Of a stretch of 64,000 nt of DNA, positions 17,410 to 25,041 are shown piece by piece (position 1 is the stretch's first letter; each line of letters opens with the position of its first letter). The DNA lies in the NCBI GenBank assembly GCA_019420305.1, contig JAHZHL010000020.1, positions 62,001-126,000 of the forward strand, written 5' to 3'. The translations under genes and the position numbers were made by a program. The DNA comes from Bacillota bacterium (GTDB lineage: Bacteria; Bacillota; Clostridia; Peptostreptococcales; Anaerovoracaceae). The notes under the pieces were generated by a model. The model made no database searches. It was not told the DNA's origin and saw only the letters and a list, made by a program, of their open reading frames with translations.

Positions 17410-17841
17410 ATGAATCGGACACAGGCAAGAGAACGGATTATGCAGCTGCTTTATCAGATGGATATACAGAATGACTACAGTCCTGAGATAAGAGAGCGTT
17501 ATCTGAATGCGAACTTTCAGAAGGGTGATCACAGAACGTACGCGCAGCAGGTTTCCGGCGCGGTCGCAGATCATATTGACGAGATTGATGAAAAACTCAA
17601 TACGATCAGTTCAAAATGGAATACCAGACGGATGGCCAAGGTGGATCTCGCGATTGCGAGGCTGGCTCTTGGAGAAATCTTTTATATGGAAGACATTCCG
17701 GATGCCGTAGCGATCAATGAGGCCGTTGATCTGGCGAAGAAATACAGCGCCGAAGAATCCCGCAGATTTATTAACGGAATTCTTGGACAGATTGTGAAGA
17801 GCAAAAATGAATCAAACAGCGAACCTGATACTGGGAATTGA
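17410..17841 (+). CDS. nusB: Transcription antitermination factor NusB
   Basis: RNA-binding helical protein of 143 residues used in rRNA antitermination. Recognised by the start RTQARERIMQLLYQMDIQ and the end block DIPDAVAINEAVDLAKKYSAEESRRFINGILGQ. AGGAGGAG precedes the ATG. Its last 35 bp overlap the next gene, implying translational coupling. Confidence 0.96.
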   Translation: MNRTQARERIMQLLYQMDIQNDYSPEIRERYLNANFQKGDHRTYAQQVSGAVADHIDEIDEKLNTISSKWNTRRMAKVDLAIARLALGEIFYMEDIPDAVAINEAVDLAKKYSAEESRRFINGILGQIVKSKNESNSEPDTGN

Positions 17842-18769
17842 TACCAGCAACTACAAAACTTCGGTTGCTGTCGTTGATTCCGAAAAAAAGATCCGGTGTG
17901 ATCTCCGAAAATTACTGCGTATAAAACAGGGCGAACGAGGGCTGCGGCAGTCAGACGCCCTTTTTCAGCATCTGGAAAACCTTCCCGCGCTGCTGGAAGA
18001 AGCGTTCGCGGATGGAAGAGCGGACGACATCTGCGCGGTATGCAGTTCCGATCGGCCGCGTCCGGTAAAGGGGTCTTATATGCCTGTATTCAAAGCGGGT
18101 ATGGGATTCGGACAGGCTGTCGCGGCAGCGCTTCAGGTGCCGTATTATACATGTTCCCACCAGGAAGGGCATATTGAGGCGATCCGCGCGTTCAGCGAAT
18201 ATCCGCGGCGAGAATCTTTTTTATGTTATCATCTTTCGGGAGGAACCAGCGAACTTCTGGAGGTACGGCCCGAAGGGCTGAAAATCATCGGCGGGACGAA
18301 AGATCTTTCCTTTGGACAGGTTCTGGATCGGATCGGCGTCAGAATGGGGATGCGCTTTCCCGCGGGAGAGGAACTGGACAGAATAGCGCTTTCCGCAAAG
18401 GTGTCTTCGCGAAATTTAAAAAAAATCCCATCCGAGGGTCTCTATTTTAACCTTTCCGGCATTGAAACCCAGTGCCGCAGGCGGCTGGAAGTTCTGGAAG
18501 AAGAGGGGAAACGCACGGAGCCTCTGGTACGTGAACTGTTTGATCGAATGGTAAACATCCTGATCGAGGTTACAGAAACAGCGGCAGCAGAAACCGGGCT
18601 GGACTGCGTTCTGTTTGCCGGAGGCGTTTCCTCCAGCCGATACGTCCGGCAGCGGCTGGAAGCGCATTTTGGCGCGTCACCGCTTTCTGTAGCGTTCGGA
18701 CGTCCGGAACTTTCTCAGGACAACGCAGTAGGCACAGCGCTGCTTGGAGGAAAAAAAGTATGGCGATAA
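17807..18769 (+). CDS. TsaD/Kae1-family paralogue ('O-sialoglycoprotein endopeptidase' type)
   Basis: ASKHA-fold protein of 320 residues related to TsaD, which makes tRNA t6A. It keeps the nucleotide-fold start LILGIDTSNYKTS, the metal-binding H-x3-H as HQEGH, YHLSGGTSELLEV, and the FAGGVSSS loop. It is shorter and more divergent than TsaD, and lacks TsaB, TsaC or TsaE neighbours; many Clostridia carry such a paralogue between nusB and xseA. I infer it is not the main TsaD; its role is unknown. The start before LILGIDTS leaves a 35-bp overlap with nusB. It overlaps xseA by 10 bp. Confidence 0.82.
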   Translation: MNQTANLILGIDTSNYKTSVAVVDSEKKIRCDLRKLLRIKQGERGLRQSDALFQHLENLPALLEEAFADGRADDICAVCSSDRPRPVKGSYMPVFKAGMGFGQAVAAALQVPYYTCSHQEGHIEAIRAFSEYPRRESFLCYHLSGGTSELLEVRPEGLKIIGGTKDLSFGQVLDRIGVRMGMRFPAGEELDRIALSAKVSSRNLKKIPSEGLYFNLSGIETQCRRRLEVLEEEGKRTEPLVRELFDRMVNILIEVTETAAAETGLDCVLFAGGVSSSRYVRQRLEAHFGASPLSVAFGRPELSQDNAVGTALLGGKKVWR

Positions 18770-19974
18770 AACCAGTAAAAGTGTCTCAACTTAACGGATA
18801 TATCAAGCGAATCCTGCAGACTGATCCGCTTCTCGGGAACGTATCTGTCATCGGGGAGATTTCCAACTTGAAGTTCCACGGTTCCGGTCACGTCTATTTT
18901 TCCATGAAGGACGAAGGAGGGCGGCTGAACTGTTTCCTTCCCGCTGACAGAGCGGAGAGTCTCCGTTATGAGCTTTCGGAAGGCATGGAAATTACGGCGA
19001 GCGGATATATCTATCTTTATGAGCGGGGCGGCAGTTATTCTCTCAATATCCGGGACATTGAAGTTTCCGGACTTGGGAATCTGTCAATCGCGTTTGAGAA
19101 ACTGAAGGCAAAGCTGGAAGCAGAAGGACTCTTTGCCGCGGAGCATAAAAAAGAGATTCCTTTTTTCCCGGAAAAAATCGCGGTTGTCACTTCGGAAACC
19201 GGCGCCGCGGTACGGGACATCCTGAAAATCATAAAAAGCCGGAACCATTATGTGGACGTACTTGTCTATCCGGTGCTGGTACAGGGTCCTTACGCCGCGG
19301 GGCAGATTGCGCAGGCGATCGATGACATCAACGAAAAATGGCCGCAGATCGATACAATTATTGTCGGACGGGGCGGAGGTGCCATGGAAGAACTATGGGC
19401 CTTCAATGAAGAAATTGTGGCCCGCAGCATCTTTTCTTCTAGCATTCCGGTGATTTCCGCGGTCGGTCACGAGACGGACTTTACGATTGCGGATTTTGCG
19501 GCGGATCGCAGAGCGGAAACGCCGACTGCCGCCGCTCATATGGCGGTTCCGGATATTGAAGAACTGAAAGCCTACACCGCAGGTCTTAGAGAAAACCTGC
19601 AAAACGCCTTCCAGTCCACGCTCAGGCATAAGGCCATGCGCCTTGAGAGTCTGAATTTCGAAGCATTCAAACGGGATCTGGAAAGCAGGATTACGATGGA
19701 GCAGATGCGGCTGGATACGATTAAAACCGAAAATCTGCACAGAGTCAGCAGACGGGTGGAACAGTGCGAAAAGGAAATCCGCCTGCTTCGTGAAAGTCTG
19801 GACGCGCTCAATCCGAAGGCTATCCTCAAAAGGGGATACGGAGCGGTTTTAGACGGGAACGGAACATTTGTGCGGACGGCCGGGCAGATAAAAAACGGCG
19901 ACAGCCTGACCATCGCACTCAGCGACGGCGAAATCGACTGTATCGCGGAAGAAGTAAGGAGGGGAAGCCGGTGA
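18760..19974 (+). CDS. xseA: Exodeoxyribonuclease VII large subunit
   Basis: Large catalytic subunit of the single-strand exonuclease ExoVII. It has 404 residues with an N-terminal OB fold (VSQLNGYIKRILQTDPLLGNV), the catalytic core blocks VVTSETGAAVRDIL, IIVGRGGGAMEELWAFN and VISAVGHETDFTIADFAADRRAETPTAAAH, and a coiled-coil C-terminal part ending in LNPKAILKRGYGAV. GTGA overlap with xseB. Confidence 0.97.
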   Translation: MAIKPVKVSQLNGYIKRILQTDPLLGNVSVIGEISNLKFHGSGHVYFSMKDEGGRLNCFLPADRAESLRYELSEGMEITASGYIYLYERGGSYSLNIRDIEVSGLGNLSIAFEKLKAKLEAEGLFAAEHKKEIPFFPEKIAVVTSETGAAVRDILKIIKSRNHYVDVLVYPVLVQGPYAAGQIAQAIDDINEKWPQIDTIIVGRGGGAMEELWAFNEEIVARSIFSSSIPVISAVGHETDFTIADFAADRRAETPTAAAHMAVPDIEELKAYTAGLRENLQNAFQSTLRHKAMRLESLNFEAFKRDLESRITMEQMRLDTIKTENLHRVSRRVEQCEKEIRLLRESLDALNPKAILKRGYGAVLDGNGTFVRTAGQIKNGDSLTIALSDGEIDCIAEEVRRGSR

Positions 19975-20159
19975 CAGAAGAAAAACTGACATTTGAACAG
20001 GCGCTCGAAAAACTTGAAAAGAGCTCAGAAAATCTGAAAAAAGAAAACATCACGCTGGAAGACGCGCTGAAAAATTTTGAAGAAGGAATCGCATATTATA
20101 ATCAGTGCAGCGAGATATTAAACAGTGCGAAGCAGAAAATTGAAACGTATTCCAAGTAA
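19971..20159 (+). CDS. xseB: Exodeoxyribonuclease VII small subunit
   Basis: A 62-residue helical subunit that binds XseA. The family pattern FEQALEKLEKSSENLKKENITLEDALKNFEEG is spread over the protein (residues 7-39). It begins at a GTG overlapping the xseA stop. Confidence 0.95.
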   Translation: MTEEKLTFEQALEKLEKSSENLKKENITLEDALKNFEEGIAYYNQCSEILNSAKQKIETYSK

Positions 20160-20176
20160 AACAGGAGGAAGGAACA

Positions 20177-21073
20177 ATGCCTGAATTAATGCGGAAAAAG
20201 TATAAGAGTTTAATTGAAGATCATATCCTGGATTTTCTTCCCGATATTGACCATAAGAGCATTACGCTCTACGAATCCATGAAATACAGCCTGACTGCCG
20301 GCGGCAAACGAATCCGCCCCATGCTGCTTTTAGCGGCCTGTGAATTTACAGGTTGTAAACTTGAGGAAGCGCTTCCCTATGCGTGCGCGATTGAATATAT
20401 CCATACCTATTCTCTGATCCACGATGATCTTCCGGCAATGGATGACGATCAGCTCCGCAGGGGTCAGCCGACCAATCATATTATATTCGGAGAGGCCATG
20501 GCGATTCTCGCGGGCGATGGCCTGCAGTCCGCGGCATTTGAGACGATGACAAAGGACATGTTCCTTTATTTTGACGACGAAACCAAACTGAAACGGAGAA
20601 TTCGCGCAGCTAATGAAATCATAAAGGGCGCAGGATGCAGAGGCATTGTCGCGGGTCAGGTGGCGGACATCGAATCTGAAGATCGCGCGTGCTCCGGTGA
20701 GATGCTGGACTATATTCATCTGACAAAAACCGCCGCGCTGATTGTAGCGGCAGTCCGGGCAGGCGCGCAGCTTGGCGGCGCGGATGCGGAAACCCTTGAA
20801 AACCTCACAATTTATGCGGAAAACCTCGGACTGGCGTTCCAGATTGAAGACGACATTCTGGATGTGATCGGAAGTGAAGAGGAAATGGGCAAAAAAGCGG
20901 GAATGGATCTGGTAAAGAAAAAGTCTACTTATCCGGCTCTTTATGGCTTGGAAGCTTCGCAGAAAAAGCTGATGGAGCTTACAGAGACCGCGATTAACGC
21001 ACTGGCATCCTACTACGATAATGCGGAATTTTTCGTAAAACTCGCAAGAGATTTAGCAACAAGAGGCAGATAA
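20177..21073 (+). CDS. ispA: Polyprenyl (farnesyl/geranylgeranyl) diphosphate synthase
   Basis: Trans-prenyltransferase of 298 residues that condenses IPP with allylic diphosphates. The first Asp-rich motif is DDLPAMDDD (residues 83-91, the bacterial DDx4D form with the two-residue insertion) and the second is QIEDDILD, with the GGKRIRPML substrate motif near residue 42. RBS AGGAGGAAGGAACA. Followed 2 bp later by dxs, so chain elongation and precursor supply share an operon. Confidence 0.95.
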   Translation: MPELMRKKYKSLIEDHILDFLPDIDHKSITLYESMKYSLTAGGKRIRPMLLLAACEFTGCKLEEALPYACAIEYIHTYSLIHDDLPAMDDDQLRRGQPTNHIIFGEAMAILAGDGLQSAAFETMTKDMFLYFDDETKLKRRIRAANEIIKGAGCRGIVAGQVADIESEDRACSGEMLDYIHLTKTAALIVAAVRAGAQLGGADAETLENLTIYAENLGLAFQIEDDILDVIGSEEEMGKKAGMDLVKKKSTYPALYGLEASQKKLMELTETAINALASYYDNAEFFVKLARDLATRGR

Positions 21074-21075
21074 GA

Positions 21076-22929
21076 ATGAAACAACTACTGGAATATCATT
21101 TTCCACAGGATCTGAAGGGGATGTCGGTAAAAGAGCTGGAGCTTCTGTCCTACGAGATTCGTGATTTCTTGATCTCCAATATCTCAAAAACGGGCGGACA
21201 CCTGGCATCCAATCTGGGGGTAGTGGAACTTTCCATCGCGCTGCATAAAGTTCTGAATACTCCGGAAGACAAACTGGTATGGGACGTGGGACATCAGTCC
21301 TATGTGCATAAAATTCTGACAGGAAGAGCGGCGGGATTTGAAACCCTGCGCCAGTTCGGAGGAATGAGCGGTTTTCCGAAAGTAAAAGAAAGCGAATATG
21401 ACACCTTTGATACCGGGCACAGCAGCACTTCTATTTCTGTGGCGGCGGGCATGGCGGCCGCGAGAGATCTCAGCGGAGAAATTTATAATATAGCGGCGAT
21501 TATCGGAGATGGAGCTCTGACGGGAGGACTTGCCTACGAGGCCATGAACAATGTGGGAGCATCAAAAACAAAAATCATGGTCATTCTCAATGACAATGGC
21601 ATGTCCATTTCCCCGAATACCGGCGGCGTGTCCAGGTATCTTGAAAAACTCCGCACTTCTCACAAGTACACAGAGTTCAAAGAACGGTTAAAGAAAAACC
21701 TTTCGGAAATTCCGGGAATCGGACGGGGCGTTGTCTCCGGAATGCAGCATATGCGCGATTCCCTCAAATACGCGATGCTGGACGGAATTATGTTTGAAGA
21801 GTTGGGTTTTAAGTATTTTGGTCCGATTGACGGTCATAACATGGAAGATCTGATCCAGACGCTGGAAATCGCAAAAGAAGCAGATGAGCCGGTTTTTCTG
21901 CATGTGATCACCAAAAAGGGAAAGGGTTACCGCAGCGCGGAAGAAACGCCGAGCAAGTATCATGGAACCGGTCCTTTTGATCCGACTACCGGCAAGCAGC
22001 ACAGCAGTTCTCAGGCGCCTTCTTATTCCGCGGTGTTTGGAAAGAAGCTCAAAGAGATGGCAAAAAACAATCCGAAGATTGTCGCTATCGGAGCCGCTAT
22101 GCTGGAAGGCACCGGTCTGAAAGAGTTCAAAGAAGCCTATCCGAAACGAACATTTGATGTGGGAATTGCCGAAGGGCACGCGGTCACGTTCGCCGCAGGA
22201 ATGGCCAGCAACGGGTTTCATCCGGTTGTAGCGATTTATTCCACGTTCCTCCAGCGCGCTTATGATCAGATTATTGAGGATGTATGTCTTCAGAACCTGC
22301 CTGTGGTCTTCGCGATTGACCGGGCGGGGATTGTCGGCGCGGACGGAGAGACGCACCATGGAGTGTTCGATCTTTCTTATCTCAGCCATATGCCGAACAT
22401 GACGATTCTGGCCCCGGCGGACGGGGAGGAGCTGGAGAAAATGCTGGAATACGCAGTCAGTCTGGACGGGCCGTGCGCCATTCGCTATCCGCGCGGGGAA
22501 GCGGCGCGGATTGGATTGCGTCAGCCAATCCGCGGCAGCCTCGTTCTGAAGGAAGGAAAAGATCTGGAAATCTGGGCGGTCGGAAATATGTTGTCCACAG
22601 GAATTGAAATCTGTGATCGGCTGCAGAAAAAAGGCATTGACGCGGGTCTTGTGAATACGCGTTTCGTGCGTCCTCTGGACAAAAAAGCGCTTGAGGCATC
22701 CGCGGACAGAAGCAGGCTCATTGTTACACTGGAGGACAATGTGGTAACTGGAGGTTTCGGTGAGCATCTGACGGCCGCAGTCATGGAGTCGCCTGTAAAA
22801 GTACTGAACTTCGGATGGCCCGACTGTTTCATCGAACATGGCAGCTGCGGACAGCTGTTTGAAAAATATGGGCTGGATCCGAAAAGCATTACAGAAAGGA
22901 TTTGTGACTATCTTGAAAAACAGGCTTGA
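21076..22929 (+). CDS. dxs: 1-deoxy-D-xylulose-5-phosphate synthase
   Basis: Thiamine-diphosphate enzyme joining pyruvate and glyceraldehyde 3-phosphate, the first step of the MEP isoprenoid route. It is 617 residues long, normal. Motifs: TGGHLASNLGVVELSIALH, KLVWDVGHQSYVHKILTGR, the ThDP fold GDGALTGGLAYEAMNN ... NDN, and the transketolase half DRAGIVGADGETHHGVFDL. Overlaps the tlyA start. Confidence 0.97.
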   Translation: MKQLLEYHFPQDLKGMSVKELELLSYEIRDFLISNISKTGGHLASNLGVVELSIALHKVLNTPEDKLVWDVGHQSYVHKILTGRAAGFETLRQFGGMSGFPKVKESEYDTFDTGHSSTSISVAAGMAAARDLSGEIYNIAAIIGDGALTGGLAYEAMNNVGASKTKIMVILNDNGMSISPNTGGVSRYLEKLRTSHKYTEFKERLKKNLSEIPGIGRGVVSGMQHMRDSLKYAMLDGIMFEELGFKYFGPIDGHNMEDLIQTLEIAKEADEPVFLHVITKKGKGYRSAEETPSKYHGTGPFDPTTGKQHSSSQAPSYSAVFGKKLKEMAKNNPKIVAIGAAMLEGTGLKEFKEAYPKRTFDVGIAEGHAVTFAAGMASNGFHPVVAIYSTFLQRAYDQIIEDVCLQNLPVVFAIDRAGIVGADGETHHGVFDLSYLSHMPNMTILAPADGEELEKMLEYAVSLDGPCAIRYPRGEAARIGLRQPIRGSLVLKEGKDLEIWAVGNMLSTGIEICDRLQKKGIDAGLVNTRFVRPLDKKALEASADRSRLIVTLEDNVVTGGFGEHLTAAVMESPVKVLNFGWPDCFIEHGSCGQLFEKYGLDPKSITERICDYLEKQA

Positions 22930-23713
22930 TGTGATTCTTACAGAACGAGGTTTTTTTGCCTCACGTGAAAAGGCCAGAGCTTCCATTATGGCCGGTCTTG
23001 TCTATGTAGACGGCCAGAGAATTGACAAAGCGGGAACTTCTGTGGATACAGAGGCGGAAATACACATAAAAGAAAACTTGTGTCCCTATGTGAGCCGGGG
23101 CGGGCTGAAACTGGAGAAAGCACTGGACAATTTCTCCTTTCAGCTTGGGGGCGCCCTATGCGCGGATATCGGTGCCTCAACCGGCGGATTTACGGACTGT
23201 ATGCTGAAAAACGGCGCTTCCAAAGTGTTCGCGATTGATGTGGGGTACGGACAGCTGGACTGGAAGCTGCGAAATGATCCGCGGGTTGTTAATATGGAAA
23301 AAACAAATGTACGTTACCTGGATGTGGACGCGATCGGGCGGAATCTGGATTTTATCAGCATTGATGTTTCGTTCATCTCTCTGAAGCTGGTCTTTCCAGT
23401 GGCAGCACAGCTTCTGAGAAATGACGGAAGCATCGTCTGCCTTGTAAAACCTCAGTTCGAAGCGGGAAGGGAGCAGGTTGGAAAAAAGGGGATTGTAAGA
23501 GACAGCGCTGTTCACCGAGAAGTGCTGCGGAAGGTAATCGGCTACGGCAGGGAAAACGGTCTTTACGAACATGGACTCACTTACTCTCCGGTGCGGGGAG
23601 CAAAAGGCAACATTGAATATCTTCTGTATTTGAAAAAAACATCTCCGAATGAGCCGATTTTGATTGATGCAGTCGTAGAAGACTCTCACAGAGAACTGGA
23701 GGGAAGAGAATAA
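22913..23713 (+). CDS. tlyA: TlyA-family rRNA 2'-O-methyltransferase (S4 + FtsJ domains)
   Basis: RNA methyltransferase with an N-terminal S4 RNA-binding domain (LDVILTERGFFASREKARASIMAG) and an FtsJ-type SAM domain (ADIGASTGGFTDCML, DVGYGQLDWKLR, DFISIDVSFISLKLV, KPQFEAGR). In other bacteria it methylates a cytidine in 16S and/or 23S rRNA; it is often mis-called hemolysin A. The start is TTG 22913 or GTG 22904, because family members begin just before RLDV; either overlaps dxs. The canonical neighbours argR and recN do not follow. Confidence 0.92.
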   Translation: MKNRLDVILTERGFFASREKARASIMAGLVYVDGQRIDKAGTSVDTEAEIHIKENLCPYVSRGGLKLEKALDNFSFQLGGALCADIGASTGGFTDCMLKNGASKVFAIDVGYGQLDWKLRNDPRVVNMEKTNVRYLDVDAIGRNLDFISIDVSFISLKLVFPVAAQLLRNDGSIVCLVKPQFEAGREQVGKKGIVRDSAVHREVLRKVIGYGRENGLYEHGLTYSPVRGAKGNIEYLLYLKKTSPNEPILIDAVVEDSHRELEGRE

Positions 23714-23738
23714 AAAAGGAGTATCTGGAAAGGAGTAT

Positions 23739-24944
23739 ATGGAAATGAAGTTATCAGACAAAATACTGGCGATGCAGCATTCGCCGATCCGCAAATTCAA
23801 CCCGATTGCGGAGAAGGCAAAGAAAGATGGAAAAAAGGTCTATCATCTGAATATCGGACAGCCTGATATTCAGACACCCGCATGCTTTATGGAAGCGATC
23901 CGCTCTTTTGATGAAGAAGTCATCGCTTATGCGGAATCCGGAGGCGTGCTTGAGCTTCAAAAGGCGATTTCCGGCTATTTCGCGCGGTACGGGATGAAAT
24001 ATGAAAGAGAGCAGATTATTGTTACAAACGGCGGTTCGGAGGCTCTCAGCATGGCATTTATCTCCCTTCTGAATCCCGGAGATGAAGTGCTGGTTCCGGA
24101 ACCTTTCTATACGAACTACCATACATTTGTGACTATGGCTGACGGAGTTATCGTTCCCATTACCACGACGCCGGAAGAAGGGTACCATTACGCGGATGCG
24201 GAAAAAATCGAAGCCGCAATTACACCGAGGACAAGGGCGATCTGCTGCATCAGTCCCGGAAACCCTACGGGGACGGTGCTGACTCTGGAAGAAATGAAAC
24301 GAATCGGAGAAATCGCCAGAAAGCATGATCTCTGGATCATCGCCGACGAAGTATACCGGGAATTTGTCTATGACGGAAGGACCATGACCTCCTTCGGCAT
24401 GGTGGAAGAACTTGCGGATCGGGTGATTCTGATTGATTCGATTTCCAAACGGTTTTCCGCCTGCGGAGCGCGGATTGGCTGCATTATCACCAAGAATGAA
24501 GAACTTCTGGATAACCTGATGAAAATCGCCCAGGGAAGGCTTTGCGCCCCGACGGTGGAACAGATCGGAGCGGCAGCGCTCTACCGGCTTCCGATATCCT
24601 ATTATGATTCCGTCCGGGCCGAGTACGAAGCGCGGAGAGATGCCGTTTATGAAGAACTGATGAAAATCCCGGGTGTTGTCTGCAAAAAGCCGGGAGGTTC
24701 GTTCTATCTGACCGCGAAGCTTCCGGTGGACAATGTAGAAGATTTTCTGATGTTTCTTCTGACTGAATTTGAGGATCGCGGGGAAACGGTCATGTTCGCG
24801 CCGGCAGAAGGTTTCTACGCCACACCCGGTCTGGGGAAGGAAGAAATGCGAATCGCTTACGTACTCAATCAGGCGGATATGGCCCGGGGCGTGGAACTGA
24901 TCCGGCTCGGAATCGAAGCATACCGCAAGAAGAACGGAAAGTAA
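23739..24944 (+). CDS. Class I/II PLP-dependent aminotransferase
   Basis: Fold type I aminotransferase of 401 residues. PLP-binding features: GGSEALSMAF, SPGNPTGTVLT (Asn contact), ADEVYREFVYDG (Asp contact), SISKRFSACGARIG with the Schiff-base Lys, and the carboxylate-binding Arg near MRIAYVLN. It is closest in layout to aspartate/aromatic aminotransferases; the substrate cannot be told. RBS AAAGGAGTAT before ATG 23739. Followed by a hairpin. Confidence 0.93.
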   Translation: MEMKLSDKILAMQHSPIRKFNPIAEKAKKDGKKVYHLNIGQPDIQTPACFMEAIRSFDEEVIAYAESGGVLELQKAISGYFARYGMKYEREQIIVTNGGSEALSMAFISLLNPGDEVLVPEPFYTNYHTFVTMADGVIVPITTTPEEGYHYADAEKIEAAITPRTRAICCISPGNPTGTVLTLEEMKRIGEIARKHDLWIIADEVYREFVYDGRTMTSFGMVEELADRVILIDSISKRFSACGARIGCIITKNEELLDNLMKIAQGRLCAPTVEQIGAAALYRLPISYYDSVRAEYEARRDAVYEELMKIPGVVCKKPGGSFYLTAKLPVDNVEDFLMFLLTEFEDRGETVMFAPAEGFYATPGLGKEEMRIAYVLNQADMARGVELIRLGIEAYRKKNGK

Positions 24945-24976
24945 GATGGCTTAGGCAAACGCTCTGACGCAGCAGA

Positions 24977-25004
24977 CCCTGAGAGGCAAAAACGCTTCTC
25001 AGGG
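24977..25004 (+). terminator. Stable hairpin between aminotransferase and mutS
   Basis: CCCTGAGAGGC (24977-24987) pairs with GCTTCTCAGGG (24994-25004), one G-U pair, around AAAAAC. Followed by CGCTTTATAT, so a terminator with a poor U-run, or an mRNA-stability element. Confidence 0.6.
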
Positions 25005-25041
25005 CGCTTTATATCGCAAAAGGAAAGGAATTAGAGAAACA

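Noticed and set aside
21688..22986. 432-codon open frame on the minus strand
   Set aside because: It is a shadow antisense to dxs and the tlyA start; no ribosome site, no family pattern, and its composition follows the codon structure of the real genes.
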